Source: Clostridiaceae bacterium (GTDB lineage: Bacteria > Bacillota > Clostridia > DUPQ01). Taken from it: a stretch of 43,667 nucleotides of DNA. Below are positions 33,318 through 41,064 of the stretch, piece after piece. Every line of letters starts with the position of its first letter. The stretch's first letter is position 1. A program made the position numbers and the translations under genes. The DNA lies in assembly GCA_012729955.1 (NCBI GenBank), contig JAAYBX010000019.1:1-43667 (forward strand). Reading direction: 5' to 3'. Under the pieces are notes generated by a model, which saw nothing but the letters and a program-made list of their open reading frames with translations, ran no database searches and was not told where the DNA came from.

Positions 33318-34297
33318 GCATCAATTCAAATGAGATATATCTTGCAGGAGGATGTTTCTGGGGTATAGAAAAATACTTTTCAGTTATAAAAGGTGTATTA
33401 AGCACACTAGTAGGGTATGCTAATGGTAATACTGAAAATCCTACTTATCAGCAGGTATGCCATGAAAACACAGGGCATGCTGAAACTGTCAAAATAACAT
33501 ATGATAAGGAAGTAACAACTCTTGAATTCCTGCTGGACATGTTTTACGATGTGATAAACCCTGTGTCTGTAAACAGACAGGGTAATGATATCGGATCTCA
33601 ATACAGAACAGGAATATATTATACCGACAAATCAGATCTTGATATAATAAAAAAATCAATTCATAAACTTCAGGAAAAATTTGATAAGCCAGTCGCGATT
33701 GAGATAATGCCTTTGCTCAACTTCTACCCCGCTGAAGAATATCATCAAAAGTATCTGGACAAGAATCCTAATGGATACTGCCATATATCACCTGTTAAAA
33801 TTCAGCAGGCAGCCAATATTAAACAAACTGAAAAAGATGAAAAAAGAAGATTCTACAAAAAAAGCGACGATGAACTAAAAAAAACACTGACTCGCCTTCA
33901 GTATGATGTAACACAGAAAAATGCCACTGAACCTCCTTTTCAAAATGAGTATTTTGATAATACAAAGTCGGGAATATATGTAGATATAACATCTGGAGAA
34001 CCTTTATTCCTTTCGACAGATAAATTTGATTCTGGATGTGGCTGGCCAAGCTTTACCAAACCGATAGATACTAAAAAAGTAAAAAATAAGACCGATTTTA
34101 CACATGGTATGAAAAGAATTGAAGTAAGAGCGTTTATATCAGATTCCCATCTTGGACATGTATTTACTGATGGGCCTGTGAGTAAAGGCGGTTTACGTTA
34201 CTGTATAAACAGCGCTTCTATAAGATTCATACCCAAGGAGGATATGGAAAAAGAAGGATATGAAGATTTCATCTCTCTGATTTCAGAAAAGGAGTAA
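33314..34297 (+). CDS. msrAB: Bifunctional peptide methionine sulfoxide reductase MsrA/MsrB
   Basis: 327 residues. MsrA comes first with the catalytic Cys14 in [12 protein letters not shown] and the family stretch [23 protein letters not shown]; MsrB follows (about 175-320) with [21 protein letters not shown] and the catalytic Cys297 in [12 protein letters not shown]. The Zn-binding CxxC pairs of many MsrB proteins are absent, as in PilB-type MsrB. The two domains repair S- and R-methionine sulfoxide. Overlaps the flavodiiron gene and is followed three bases later by a diguanylate cyclase gene. No signal peptide, so it is cytosolic. Confidence 0.95.
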   Translation: MSINSNEIYLAGGCFWGIEKYFSVIKGVLSTLVGYANGNTENPTYQQVCHENTGHAETVKITYDKEVTTLEFLLDMFYDVINPVSVNRQGNDIGSQYRTGIYYTDKSDLDIIKKSIHKLQEKFDKPVAIEIMPLLNFYPAEEYHQKYLDKNPNGYCHISPVKIQQAANIKQTEKDEKRRFYKKSDDELKKTLTRLQYDVTQKNATEPPFQNEYFDNTKSGIYVDITSGEPLFLSTDKFDSGCGWPSFTKPIDTKKVKNKTDFTHGMKRIEVRAFISDSHLGHVFTDGPVSKGGLRYCINSASIRFIPKEDMEKEGYEDFISLISEKE

Positions 34298-34300
34298 CAG

Positions 34301-35260
34301 ATGAATGATTATGAAAAAAGGATAGAAGCTCTTGAGAAAAAGCTTAATGAGGTAATGGAGCTCAATCAGCAGCTTATAACTGAAAAACAGCAGGACCTGA
34401 ATCTGAATTACGCATGGACTGGAAACCTTGGACAATGGTACTGGCATGTTCCTTCAAATAAAGTTACATTCAATCCTTTAAAAATTACTGTTCTAGGTTA
34501 TAGCGAATCCGAAATTCCTGATGAGGTCTCTTATCAATATTTTACTGATAAATTACATCCTGAGGATTATGAAAAAGCAATGCAGATAATGAGAGATCAT
34601 CTTCAAGGGAAAATTCCTGTCTATGAGCTGGAATACAGAATAAAAGCTAAGGACGGTTCATATAGGTGGTATTATGACCGCGGGAAAATTACACAGTATG
34701 ATGAAAACAATAAACCAACGATGCTCGCAGGTATAGTGTTTGATATAACTGAAAAGAAGAAGTTAGAAGAACAGCTTTCTGAACTTTCATTTACAGATGG
34801 CCTGACAAAGGTAAAAAATCACAGAGCACTGCTTCAGATACTCGAAAAAACTGCCAGACTTTCCGTGGCCGGAAACGAATCATTCTGCATAGCTCTTTTC
34901 GATTTGGATCATTTCAAAAAAGTAAATGATACAAAAGGACATGTATGCGGTGACATGGTATTGGAAAATATAGCAAGAATAATGAAGGATAATGTGAGAG
35001 AAAAAGACACTGTAGGCAGATATGGCGGAGAAGAGTTTATGGTTATTTATCCATCTACACATCTGCAAGAAGCAGTAATACTTACCGAAACAATACGTGA
35101 AAAAATTGAGAAATTCCAGTTCCCATGTGATGTCTCAGCCACAATAAGCGCAGGAGTATGTGAGTCGGATGAAACAAGCACTATAGAATTAATAAGAAAA
35201 GCAGATACACTGCTGTATAAAGCAAAAAACAATGGAAGAAACAGAATTGAATCATGCTGA
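34301..35260 (+). CDS. PAS-GGDEF diguanylate cyclase
   Basis: 319 residues: a short coiled coil (1-32), a PAS_3-type sensor domain (about 45-152, with the PAC end YRWYYDRGKITQYDENNKPTMLAGIVFDITEKK) and a GGDEF domain (about 160-318). The active site reads GGEEF (242-246), with the metal-binding FDLDHFKKVND, and the product-inhibition site RxxD (R233-D236) sits exactly five residues before it, so it should make c-di-GMP under feedback control. No membrane segment. It is the last gene of the rubrerythrin-flavodiiron-msrAB run, which suggests that its PAS domain reads a redox or oxygen-related cue (inference). Confidence 0.92.
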   Translation: MNDYEKRIEALEKKLNEVMELNQQLITEKQQDLNLNYAWTGNLGQWYWHVPSNKVTFNPLKITVLGYSESEIPDEVSYQYFTDKLHPEDYEKAMQIMRDHLQGKIPVYELEYRIKAKDGSYRWYYDRGKITQYDENNKPTMLAGIVFDITEKKKLEEQLSELSFTDGLTKVKNHRALLQILEKTARLSVAGNESFCIALFDLDHFKKVNDTKGHVCGDMVLENIARIMKDNVREKDTVGRYGGEEFMVIYPSTHLQEAVILTETIREKIEKFQFPCDVSATISAGVCESDETSTIELIRKADTLLYKAKNNGRNRIESC

Positions 35261-35311
35261 ATATTGATAAATATAGACACAAAAGATAAAATAAATATGT
35301 AATATTGCATT

Positions 35312-35320
35312 GGGGGGGGG
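35312..35320 (+). repeat. G9 homopolymer in a translation-initiation region
   Basis: Nine consecutive G, followed by TGGTG and the ATG at 35328. In such AT-rich DNA this is striking; it overlaps the shine site of the next gene and could vary in length by slippage. Confidence 0.8.
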
Positions 35321-35327
35321 TGGTGTT

Positions 35328-35624
35328 ATGAAGTTTTTGCCTAAAAGCCTGGCAGGCAGATTATCGGTCATCCTGACAGCTGTTTCCTTAATCATGCTAG
35401 CAGTTTTCTTTATTTCAATGCTGTTTGGCACATCAGATTTCGATTCCCGTTTTTGGGATGTTACTGTATGCATATGCGTCATAAGCGAACTGCTTGCGCT
35501 TATTTTCTCTATGACTGCGCAAATAAGATTTTCCGATAAGACGATATCTGTATATATAAGCCTGGTGTTATCAGCGCTTGTCATTTCATTCGTCCTTATA
35601 CATTCATTATTTATTAAAGAATAA
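35328..35624 (+). CDS. Small membrane protein, three predicted helices
   Basis: 98 residues from the ATG at 35328, which has a G-rich ribosome site about 8-16 bases upstream; a TTG at 35310 in the same frame would code part of the G-tract and is less likely. Three hydrophobic segments (about 13-33, 43-63 and 73-92) with basic residues at the N-terminus (KFLPKSLAGR). No family recognised. It lies between the cyclase and the Rrf2 gene and may be the last gene of the preceding run. Confidence 0.65.
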   Translation: MKFLPKSLAGRLSVILTAVSLIMLAVFFISMLFGTSDFDSRFWDVTVCICVISELLALIFSMTAQIRFSDKTISVYISLVLSALVISFVLIHSLFIKE

Positions 35625-35644
35625 CCCGTCATCATTTAATTCCT

Positions 35645-35671
35645 GTAATCCTATGGTATAATAGGGATTAC
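35645..35671 (+). promoter_or_regulatory. Promoter and operator-like repeat of the Rrf2 gene
   Basis: Extended -10 TGGTATAAT (35654-35662). GTAATCC (35645-35651) and GGATTAC (35665-35671) are perfect inverted copies flanking it; allowing one extra G the match extends inward to ten pairs. A repressor bound here would cover the -10, as expected for autoregulation by the Rrf2 protein. Confidence 0.6.
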
Positions 35672-35684
35672 TGGAGAAGATTTA

Positions 35685-36095
35685 ATGAAAATATCAACAA
35701 AAGGACGATATGCACTTAGAATAATGATTGAACTTGCGCAAAAAACAGATAAAAAGCCTGTTTCTTTAAAGCAGATTTCACAAAACCAGGATATTTCTGC
35801 AAAATACCTGGAATCCATAATAAGTACGCTTCATAAAGCAGGATTCGTGTTCAGCACAAGAGGAAACAATGGCGGGTATATTTTGGCAAAAGATGCATCT
35901 GAGTATACTATAGGCTCTATCTTGAAAACTACAGAGGGCAGTTTATCACCTGTAAACTGTTTAGAATGTGAACCCAACAGATGTAAAAGAGCAGCAGAAT
36001 GCATGACCCTTCCATTATGGAGGAATATAGATAAAATGATAAACCAGTATCTTGATTCCGTAACTCTGAAGGATTTACTCGATAAAAATATTTAA
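35685..36095 (+). CDS. Rrf2-family transcriptional regulator
   Basis: 136 residues. The winged helix is MKISTKGRYALRIMIELA ... SLKQISQNQDISAKYLESIISTLHKAGFVFSTRGNNGGYILAK, the hallmark of Rrf2/IscR/NsrR proteins. The C-terminal part carries cysteines at NCLECEPNRCKRAAEC, near the three used by IscR and NsrR to bind an Fe-S cluster, so it may sense Fe-S status, oxygen or nitric oxide. No isc/suf genes are adjacent; the neighbours are oxidative-stress genes upstream and nagB downstream. It is probably transcribed alone from its own promoter. Confidence 0.9.
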   Translation: MKISTKGRYALRIMIELAQKTDKKPVSLKQISQNQDISAKYLESIISTLHKAGFVFSTRGNNGGYILAKDASEYTIGSILKTTEGSLSPVNCLECEPNRCKRAAECMTLPLWRNIDKMINQYLDSVTLKDLLDKNI

Positions 36096-36155
36096 ATGAC
36101 TTTAATATGATTTATTTTTGATGTATCATAAAAGAAAAAGGAAAGAGGGATAGTG

Positions 36156-36926
36156 ATGAAGATTATTGTTAAAGATAATTACCAGGAATTGAGCAGATTG
36201 GCTGCATCTGTTATTTCTGATCTGGTAAGAAAAAAACCTGACTGCGTATTAGGGTTTGCAACAGGCGCGACACCTATCGGGACATATCATGAGCTTGCAA
36301 GGTTGCACAAAGAAGAGGGCTTGGATTTTTCAAAAGTCAGATCATTTAATCTGGACGAATATTTGGGGTTAACCATTAATCTTAATCTGCCTTATGAGCT
36401 GGACCAGTCATATGCAAGATTCATGTATGAAGAGCTGTTTAAGAGAATAAATATAAGAGAAGAAAATACCCATGTGCCTTACGGGCTTACAGAGAATCCA
36501 GAAAAATTCTGTGAAGAATATGAAAAAATGATTAAGGATACTGGTGGTATTGATCTGCAGATTCTTGGTATAGGCGGAGATGGACACTTGGGGTTCAATG
36601 AGCCTGGATCTTCATTTGACTCAAGAACAAGGGTTGAAAGCCTTACTCAGAAAACAGTGGATGACAATTACGAAGCATTCTATAAGAAAGCCGGAGTATC
36701 AAAAGATGATATGCCGCGTAAAGCTCTTACCATGGGTATTGCCACTATTTTAGAAGCAAAAAGCGCTCTTATGCTTGTAAGCGGAAGCAGTAAAGCAGAT
36801 ATAATAAAAAAAGCGCTCGAGGATCCGATAACAACAGAAGTCACTGCTTCAGCTATTCAAATGTTCAAAGGTGATGCAATAGTGATTCTTGATAAAGCCG
36901 CAGCATCCAAACTTACGAGGATCTAG
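36156..36926 (+). CDS. nagB: Glucosamine-6-phosphate deaminase
   Basis: 256 residues from ATG 36156 (agaggga five bases upstream; a GTG lies one codon earlier). It converts glucosamine-6-phosphate to fructose-6-phosphate and ammonia. Active-site residues are visible: D67-E68 in SFNLDEYLGL, D142 and H144 in GIGGDGHLGFNEPGSSF, and E149. Also typical are LGFATGATPIGTYHEL at the start and the C-terminal SALMLVSGSSKADIIKKAL. No nagA or transporter gene is adjacent. A strong terminator follows directly. Confidence 0.95.
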   Translation: MKIIVKDNYQELSRLAASVISDLVRKKPDCVLGFATGATPIGTYHELARLHKEEGLDFSKVRSFNLDEYLGLTINLNLPYELDQSYARFMYEELFKRINIREENTHVPYGLTENPEKFCEEYEKMIKDTGGIDLQILGIGGDGHLGFNEPGSSFDSRTRVESLTQKTVDDNYEAFYKKAGVSKDDMPRKALTMGIATILEAKSALMLVSGSSKADIIKKALEDPITTEVTASAIQMFKGDAIVILDKAAASKLTRI

Positions 36927-36947
36927 AATCAATATGTAAAATATCTG

Positions 36948-36983
36948 CGCATTCATGAAATCAAATCCTCATGAATGCGTTTT
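36948..36983 (+). terminator. Rho-independent terminator of nagB
   Basis: CGCATTCATGA (36948-36958) and TCATGAATGCG (36969-36979) form a perfect 11-bp stem with a 10-base loop, followed by four T. Confidence 0.85.
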
Positions 36984-37016
36984 ATAATATATCATAATTA
37001 ACAAAAGGAAATACCC

Positions 37017-38213
37017 ATGAACAGATTATTGATTAAATTGTTCGTAAAGAACCATGAAAATACAGAAAATACTGTAGTCAGAAGCGCATATGGCATGCTT
37101 GCAGGCATATCTGGCTTATCAGTCAACATACTGCTTTTTATAGGTAAACTAATTATTGGTTTATTATCCAAAAGCATCGCAGTTGTAGCAGACTCTTTTA
37201 ATAATCTTTCAGATGCCGGCTCTTTCTTTATTAGTGTGCTGGCATCAAAACTTTCAAAAAAACCTGCTGATAAAGAGCATCCTTTCGGTCACGAAAGAAT
37301 TGAATATATAGCAGCCCTGCTCATATCTTTCATTATCATGAATGCAGGGCTTACACTCTTTTTGAATTCTGTTAAAAGAATATCTGAACCAGAAATAATG
37401 GTATTTGAATGGTCTTTCATTATAGCTCTTGCAGTAAGCATGCTGTTTAAGGCATGGGTAATGTTTTTTAATAGGGATATTGGTATAAGAATAAATTCGT
37501 ATGTTCAGAAAGCTGCTTTTCTTGACTCAAGAAATGATTTAATAGTCACAGCCTTAACTATAGTTTCTATGATAATTGCGAAGTATTTCAACTTTTCAAT
37601 TGACAGTTATGTAGGTATAGGAGTATCGGTCTTTGTATTTTTATCAGGTTTTAAAATAGCAAAGGGTACACTAATGCCATTACTTGGTTCTGCTGCAGAC
37701 AAGAAGCTCTATGAGAAAATTACTCAGAAAGTGGAGAGTTACAAAGGAGTAATTGGCAGCCATGACCTTATCGTGCATAATTACGGGCCATCAAATATAA
37801 TGGCTACTATACATGCCCAGGTTCCAAATAATATGGATATGCAAAAGGTACATGATGTGATTGACAGGATTGAGAGGGATGTTTACAAGGAGATGGGAAT
37901 CCATCTGGTCATACACATGGATCCGCAGGAAGTTAATGACATTAGGTTTTTTATATACAAGTCGCTTCTTGTGGATATTGTAAAAAGACTTGACCCTAAT
38001 GCTGATATTCATGACTTTCATGCAAAGTTCAGAAAGGATCAGATAAATCTGGAGTTTGATGTTACTGTGCCTCACTCATATACTGATGAGCAGGAAAAGA
38101 CTCTTTCTGTAAACATACAAAAAGAATTTGCAAAATCGAATCCTTCCATAAAATGCGACATAACAATAGAGCATGGCTTTATTGACGAGGATAATCCTGC
38201 AAGTAAGTTCTAA
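37017..38213 (+). CDS. Cation diffusion facilitator (CDF) family transporter
   Basis: 398 residues, six predicted membrane helices in the first ~230, then a long cytosolic domain. Helix 2 carries ADSFNNLSDAGS and helix 5 FLDSRNDLIVTA, giving an N/D-D/D site of the kind seen in manganese exporters (MntE-like), in contrast to the H-D site of zinc exporters; this metal assignment is an inference. KPADKEHPFGHERIEYI between helices 2 and 3 is a family hallmark. The C-terminal part (about 230-398) holds one dimerisation domain and probably a second, since it is longer than usual (~90 residues). Confidence 0.9.
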   Translation: MNRLLIKLFVKNHENTENTVVRSAYGMLAGISGLSVNILLFIGKLIIGLLSKSIAVVADSFNNLSDAGSFFISVLASKLSKKPADKEHPFGHERIEYIAALLISFIIMNAGLTLFLNSVKRISEPEIMVFEWSFIIALAVSMLFKAWVMFFNRDIGIRINSYVQKAAFLDSRNDLIVTALTIVSMIIAKYFNFSIDSYVGIGVSVFVFLSGFKIAKGTLMPLLGSAADKKLYEKITQKVESYKGVIGSHDLIVHNYGPSNIMATIHAQVPNNMDMQKVHDVIDRIERDVYKEMGIHLVIHMDPQEVNDIRFFIYKSLLVDIVKRLDPNADIHDFHAKFRKDQINLEFDVTVPHSYTDEQEKTLSVNIQKEFAKSNPSIKCDITIEHGFIDEDNPASKF

Positions 38214-38236
38214 AACGCACGATTAATAAATAATTA

Positions 38237-38263
38237 TTGACAAACGATAATTATATGTATAAT
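38237..38263 (+). promoter_or_regulatory. Promoter-like hexamers directly before a terminator
   Basis: TTGACA (38237-38242) and TATAAT (38258-38263) are both consensus, but only 15 bases apart. The terminator hairpin starts 10 bases later, so any transcript would be about 30 bases long. Confidence 0.35.
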
Positions 38264-38273
38264 AAAGCAAAAC

Positions 38274-38301
38274 AAGAAGAACCGTTTCTCCGGTTCTTCT
38301 T
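38274..38301. terminator. Bidirectional terminator between the CDF gene and hcp
   Basis: AAGAAGAACCG (38274-38284) and CGGTTCTTCTT (38291-38301), a perfect 11-bp stem with a 6-base loop. T-rich flanks on both strands suit the two convergent genes. Confidence 0.85.
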
Positions 38302-38351
38302 TTATAGTCTATATTTTTCAGATTATTTCTATCCGATACGTTTAGTGCATA

Positions 38352-39941
38352 TTATCCCAGTATTTTCTTAAGGTCCTCTTCCGGTGTTGAAATGGGGGTT
38401 ACGGAATAATTTTTTACAAGAAAGTCCAGTACATTCGGTGATACGAAAGCAGGCAGAGTCGGCCCTAAATAGATATTCTTTATCCCAAGAGCAAGAAGTG
38501 TAAGCAGTATACAAACAGCTTTCTGCTCATACCATGAAAGGACAAGTGTTAATGGGAGCTCATTTACTGAACAGCCGAAAGCTTCTGATAAAGCTATTGC
38601 CACCTTAATTGCGGAATAAGCATCATTACATTGGCCCATATCCATTATTCTGGGTAACCCTTCAATCGTCCCAAGATCCAGATCATTAAATCTGTATTTT
38701 CCGCAAGCGACAGTCAGTATAATGGAATCATTAGGTGCCTTTTTAACAAAATCCGTGTAATAATTCCTGCCTGGTTTTGCACCATCACATCCTCCGACTA
38801 AGAAGAAATGTCTTATTTTTCCTCTCTTAACCGCGTCCACAACTTTATCAGCAACTGAAAGGACTGTTCCATGTCCGAAACCGGTCAGCACTTCTTTACC
38901 ACCGTTAATACCCTTCATTTCATGGTCTTTTTCATAGCCTTTAAGTTCAAGCGCTTTTTCGATAACAGGAGTGAAATCTTTTTCATCGCCGATATGTACC
39001 ATTTTGGGATATTGTACGACTTCTGTTGTGAATATCCTGTCTGCATAGTTGTCCTTGACAGGCATGATGCAATTAGTGGTAAACAATACCGGAGCAGGTA
39101 TGTCTTTAAATTCTTTCTGCTGATTCTGCCATGCAGTACCGAAATTTCCTTTTAAATGCTTATATGCTTTCAGCTTCGGATATCCATGCGCAGGAAGCAT
39201 CTCGCCGTGAGTATAAATATTTATACCCTTTCCTTCAGTCTGTTTAAGTAACATGTGAAGGTCTTTAAGGTCATGGCCGGATATTACTATGAATGGTCCT
39301 TTTTCAATTGTAAGAGTAACCTTTGTCGGAACCGGCGTTCCATATGTCCCCGTGTTAGCTTTATCAAGCAACTCCATGCACTTTAGATTTACCTGTCCTG
39401 TTTCCATTACCACTGGCAGAAGGTCCTCCATTGTCCAGTCTTCGCCTATAACAAACATTGCTTTATATATGAACTCTGTTACTTCATCACTGGTATAACC
39501 TAACACCATTGCATGATATGCATATGCAGCCATACCTCTTAAGCCAAGCAGAATTAGCGATTTTAAGGAGCGTACATCCTCATTGTCATTCCACAATTCA
39601 CTCATATCAAAATCATCGCTCTTGGAACAGGCAGAAGCACAGCAAGCGCATTGAGGAGCTAACAGATTTTTTTCCTCATGGACTTTATCAATTAATTTCA
39701 TCAGTGATTCATCATCAAAATTAACATTGGTTATGGTGGTAAATAATCCTTCAAGCATAATACGATCAGTGGACATATATGCTCCATTTGAATTAACTGC
39801 TCTTGCAAGGCCAATCAGGGCACCTGTTAATTTATCCTGCAGATTTGAAGTCTTGGCAGTTTTACCGCATGTTCCAACACTGCCAAGGCATGCAGTTCCT
39901 TTTACAGTCTGTTCGCACTGGAAACAAAACATTTCTGACAT
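38352..39941 (-). CDS. hcp: Hybrid cluster protein (hydroxylamine/NO reductase)
   Basis: 529 residues. The N-terminal cysteines C6-x2-C9-x8-C18-x6-C25 bind the [4Fe-4S] cluster found in Hcp of anaerobes. Ligands of the hybrid Fe-S-O cluster are in APQCACCASACSK, LFTTNCIMPV, FFLVGGCDGAKPGRNYY and the following TVACGKYRFND region. It is of the long class without the extra insertion. Hcp reduces nitric oxide or hydroxylamine and protects against nitrosative stress. Last gene of a three-gene operon with two ferredoxin-type genes that can supply electrons; controlled by the divergent Crp/Fnr-type gene (inference from the shared site). Confidence 0.96.
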   Translation of the reverse strand: MSEMFCFQCEQTVKGTACLGSVGTCGKTAKTSNLQDKLTGALIGLARAVNSNGAYMSTDRIMLEGLFTTITNVNFDDESLMKLIDKVHEEKNLLAPQCACCASACSKSDDFDMSELWNDNEDVRSLKSLILLGLRGMAAYAYHAMVLGYTSDEVTEFIYKAMFVIGEDWTMEDLLPVVMETGQVNLKCMELLDKANTGTYGTPVPTKVTLTIEKGPFIVISGHDLKDLHMLLKQTEGKGINIYTHGEMLPAHGYPKLKAYKHLKGNFGTAWQNQQKEFKDIPAPVLFTTNCIMPVKDNYADRIFTTEVVQYPKMVHIGDEKDFTPVIEKALELKGYEKDHEMKGINGGKEVLTGFGHGTVLSVADKVVDAVKRGKIRHFFLVGGCDGAKPGRNYYTDFVKKAPNDSIILTVACGKYRFNDLDLGTIEGLPRIMDMGQCNDAYSAIKVAIALSEAFGCSVNELPLTLVLSWYEQKAVCILLTLLALGIKNIYLGPTLPAFVSPNVLDFLVKNYSVTPISTPEEDLKKILG

Positions 39942-39953
39942 ATATAATCCTCC

Positions 39954-40142
39954 TTATTCTTCTATATGAATAACTGAAACGGGGCAGCTATCTACAGCTT
40001 CACGTACGCTATCCTCATTTGATGCATCAGCTTCATTGCAAACCTCAGCAAATCCATCATCATTCATGCAAAATACACTTGGGCAAGTATCTGCACACAA
40101 ACCGCAACCAATACATCCGTCCTGATCAATTGTTACTTTCAT
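39954..40142 (-). CDS. Small 4Fe-4S ferredoxin
   Basis: 62 residues from the ATG at 40142, which has aaagga about eight bases upstream; a frame extension of nine residues back to 40169 has no such site. C10-IG-C13-GL-C16-ADT-C20 near the start and SCPVS near the end bind one [4Fe-4S] cluster, with C20 and C25 free for a disulfide or a second site, as in Desulfovibrio and Thermotoga ferredoxins. It lies 12 bases before hcp and is its likely electron donor. Confidence 0.92.
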   Translation of the reverse strand: MKVTIDQDGCIGCGLCADTCPSVFCMNDDGFAEVCNEADASNEDSVREAVDSCPVSVIHIEE

Positions 40143-40201
40143 TTTTATGTTCCTTTCTTTTTCTCGCATATTTCTTATTATTTCTTTTTGACTACATTAA
40201 C

Positions 40202-40912
40202 TTAATCTAATATCCTTCCGTCAGTAGAGATAGTGACTGATTGCCAGGGAATCATTTTGCCACATGTCCTTAATGCTTCTTTTGCAGCGAATTCAAGTCC
40301 TCCGCAACAGGGTACTTCCATCCTGACGATTGTAACGCTCTTTATGTTATTTCTCTTTAAAATCTCAGTTAGTTTTTCTGTGTAAGATCCCATATCAAGT
40401 TTGGGGCAGCCTATCACAGTGATTCGGTTCTTAATGAAATCCTCATGAAAATTACCATATGCATACGCAGCGCAATCTGCAGCAATAAGCAGATTGGAAT
40501 TATTGAAGAATCCTGCTTCTACTGGAACAAGTTTCAACTGTACCGGCCATTGTCTTAAATAGGATGCAGAAGGTTTACATGCGCTACAAGATTCATCACT
40601 GCTTTCCTTCAATGTCCTTACAGCGGAACCTGGACAGCTGCATGATGATGTTTGGGCAGCTCTTGCTTTTGCTTCCCTCAGCTTCTTAGCTTCCACTGCT
40701 GCATGATTGTACTCCTCTGCTTCCCTTTCCTCAAAGGAAATTGCATTTGTCGGACATGCAGGCAGACAGTCTCCAAGACCATCGCAGTAGTCATCACGGA
40801 TTAATTTAGCTTTACCGTTTACCATTCCTATAGCACCTTCATGACAAGCTTTTGCGCATAATCCGCATCCATTACATAAACTCTCATCAATCTTTATAAT
40901 CTTCCTAATCAT
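40202..40912 (-). CDS. Dicluster ferredoxin-domain protein of the hcp operon
   Basis: 236 residues. Two Fe-S motifs stand at the N-terminus: CNGCGLCAKACHEGAI (13-28) and an altered second one, YCDGLGDCLPACPTNAI. A Cys-rich linker (SSCSCPG, ESCSACKPS) follows, then a domain of about 120 residues with ADCAAYAYGNF, VIGCPKLD and PCCGGLEF, whose cysteines may bind another metal. Proteins like this are encoded with hcp in Clostridia and are taken to be its redox partner. First gene of the operon, start ATG behind aaggg. Confidence 0.88.
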   Translation of the reverse strand: MIRKIIKIDESLCNGCGLCAKACHEGAIGMVNGKAKLIRDDYCDGLGDCLPACPTNAISFEEREAEEYNHAAVEAKKLREAKARAAQTSSCSCPGSAVRTLKESSDESCSACKPSASYLRQWPVQLKLVPVEAGFFNNSNLLIAADCAAYAYGNFHEDFIKNRITVIGCPKLDMGSYTEKLTEILKRNNIKSVTIVRMEVPCCGGLEFAAKEALRTCGKMIPWQSVTISTDGRILD

Positions 40913-40964
40913 TTTTTCACCCTTTTCGTTACTCAGTATTGTAAAAAGAACTGGATTTGTTAGT

Positions 40965-41022
40965 ATTGTAGCTTAATACACTCATACAGTCTGTTGCAAT
41001 TGCAACATATATAGTTTAAAAT
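40965..41022. promoter_or_regulatory. Shared palindrome and divergent promoters of hcp operon and its regulator
   Basis: TGTTGCAATTGCAACA (40992-41007) is a perfect 16-bp palindrome. For the hcp operon, -10 TACAAT lies at 40970-40965 (minus), 21 bases from the site, which puts the site centre at -41.5 if transcription starts at 40958, the class II position of Crp/Fnr activators. For the plus strand, TTGCAA at 40994-40999, 17-base spacer and TAAAAT at 41017-41022 form a promoter whose -35 lies inside the same palindrome. Confidence 0.7.
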
Positions 41023-41064
41023 CAAATAATAAAGTTATTTCTTCCCAGATAGAAAGGAAGCATC

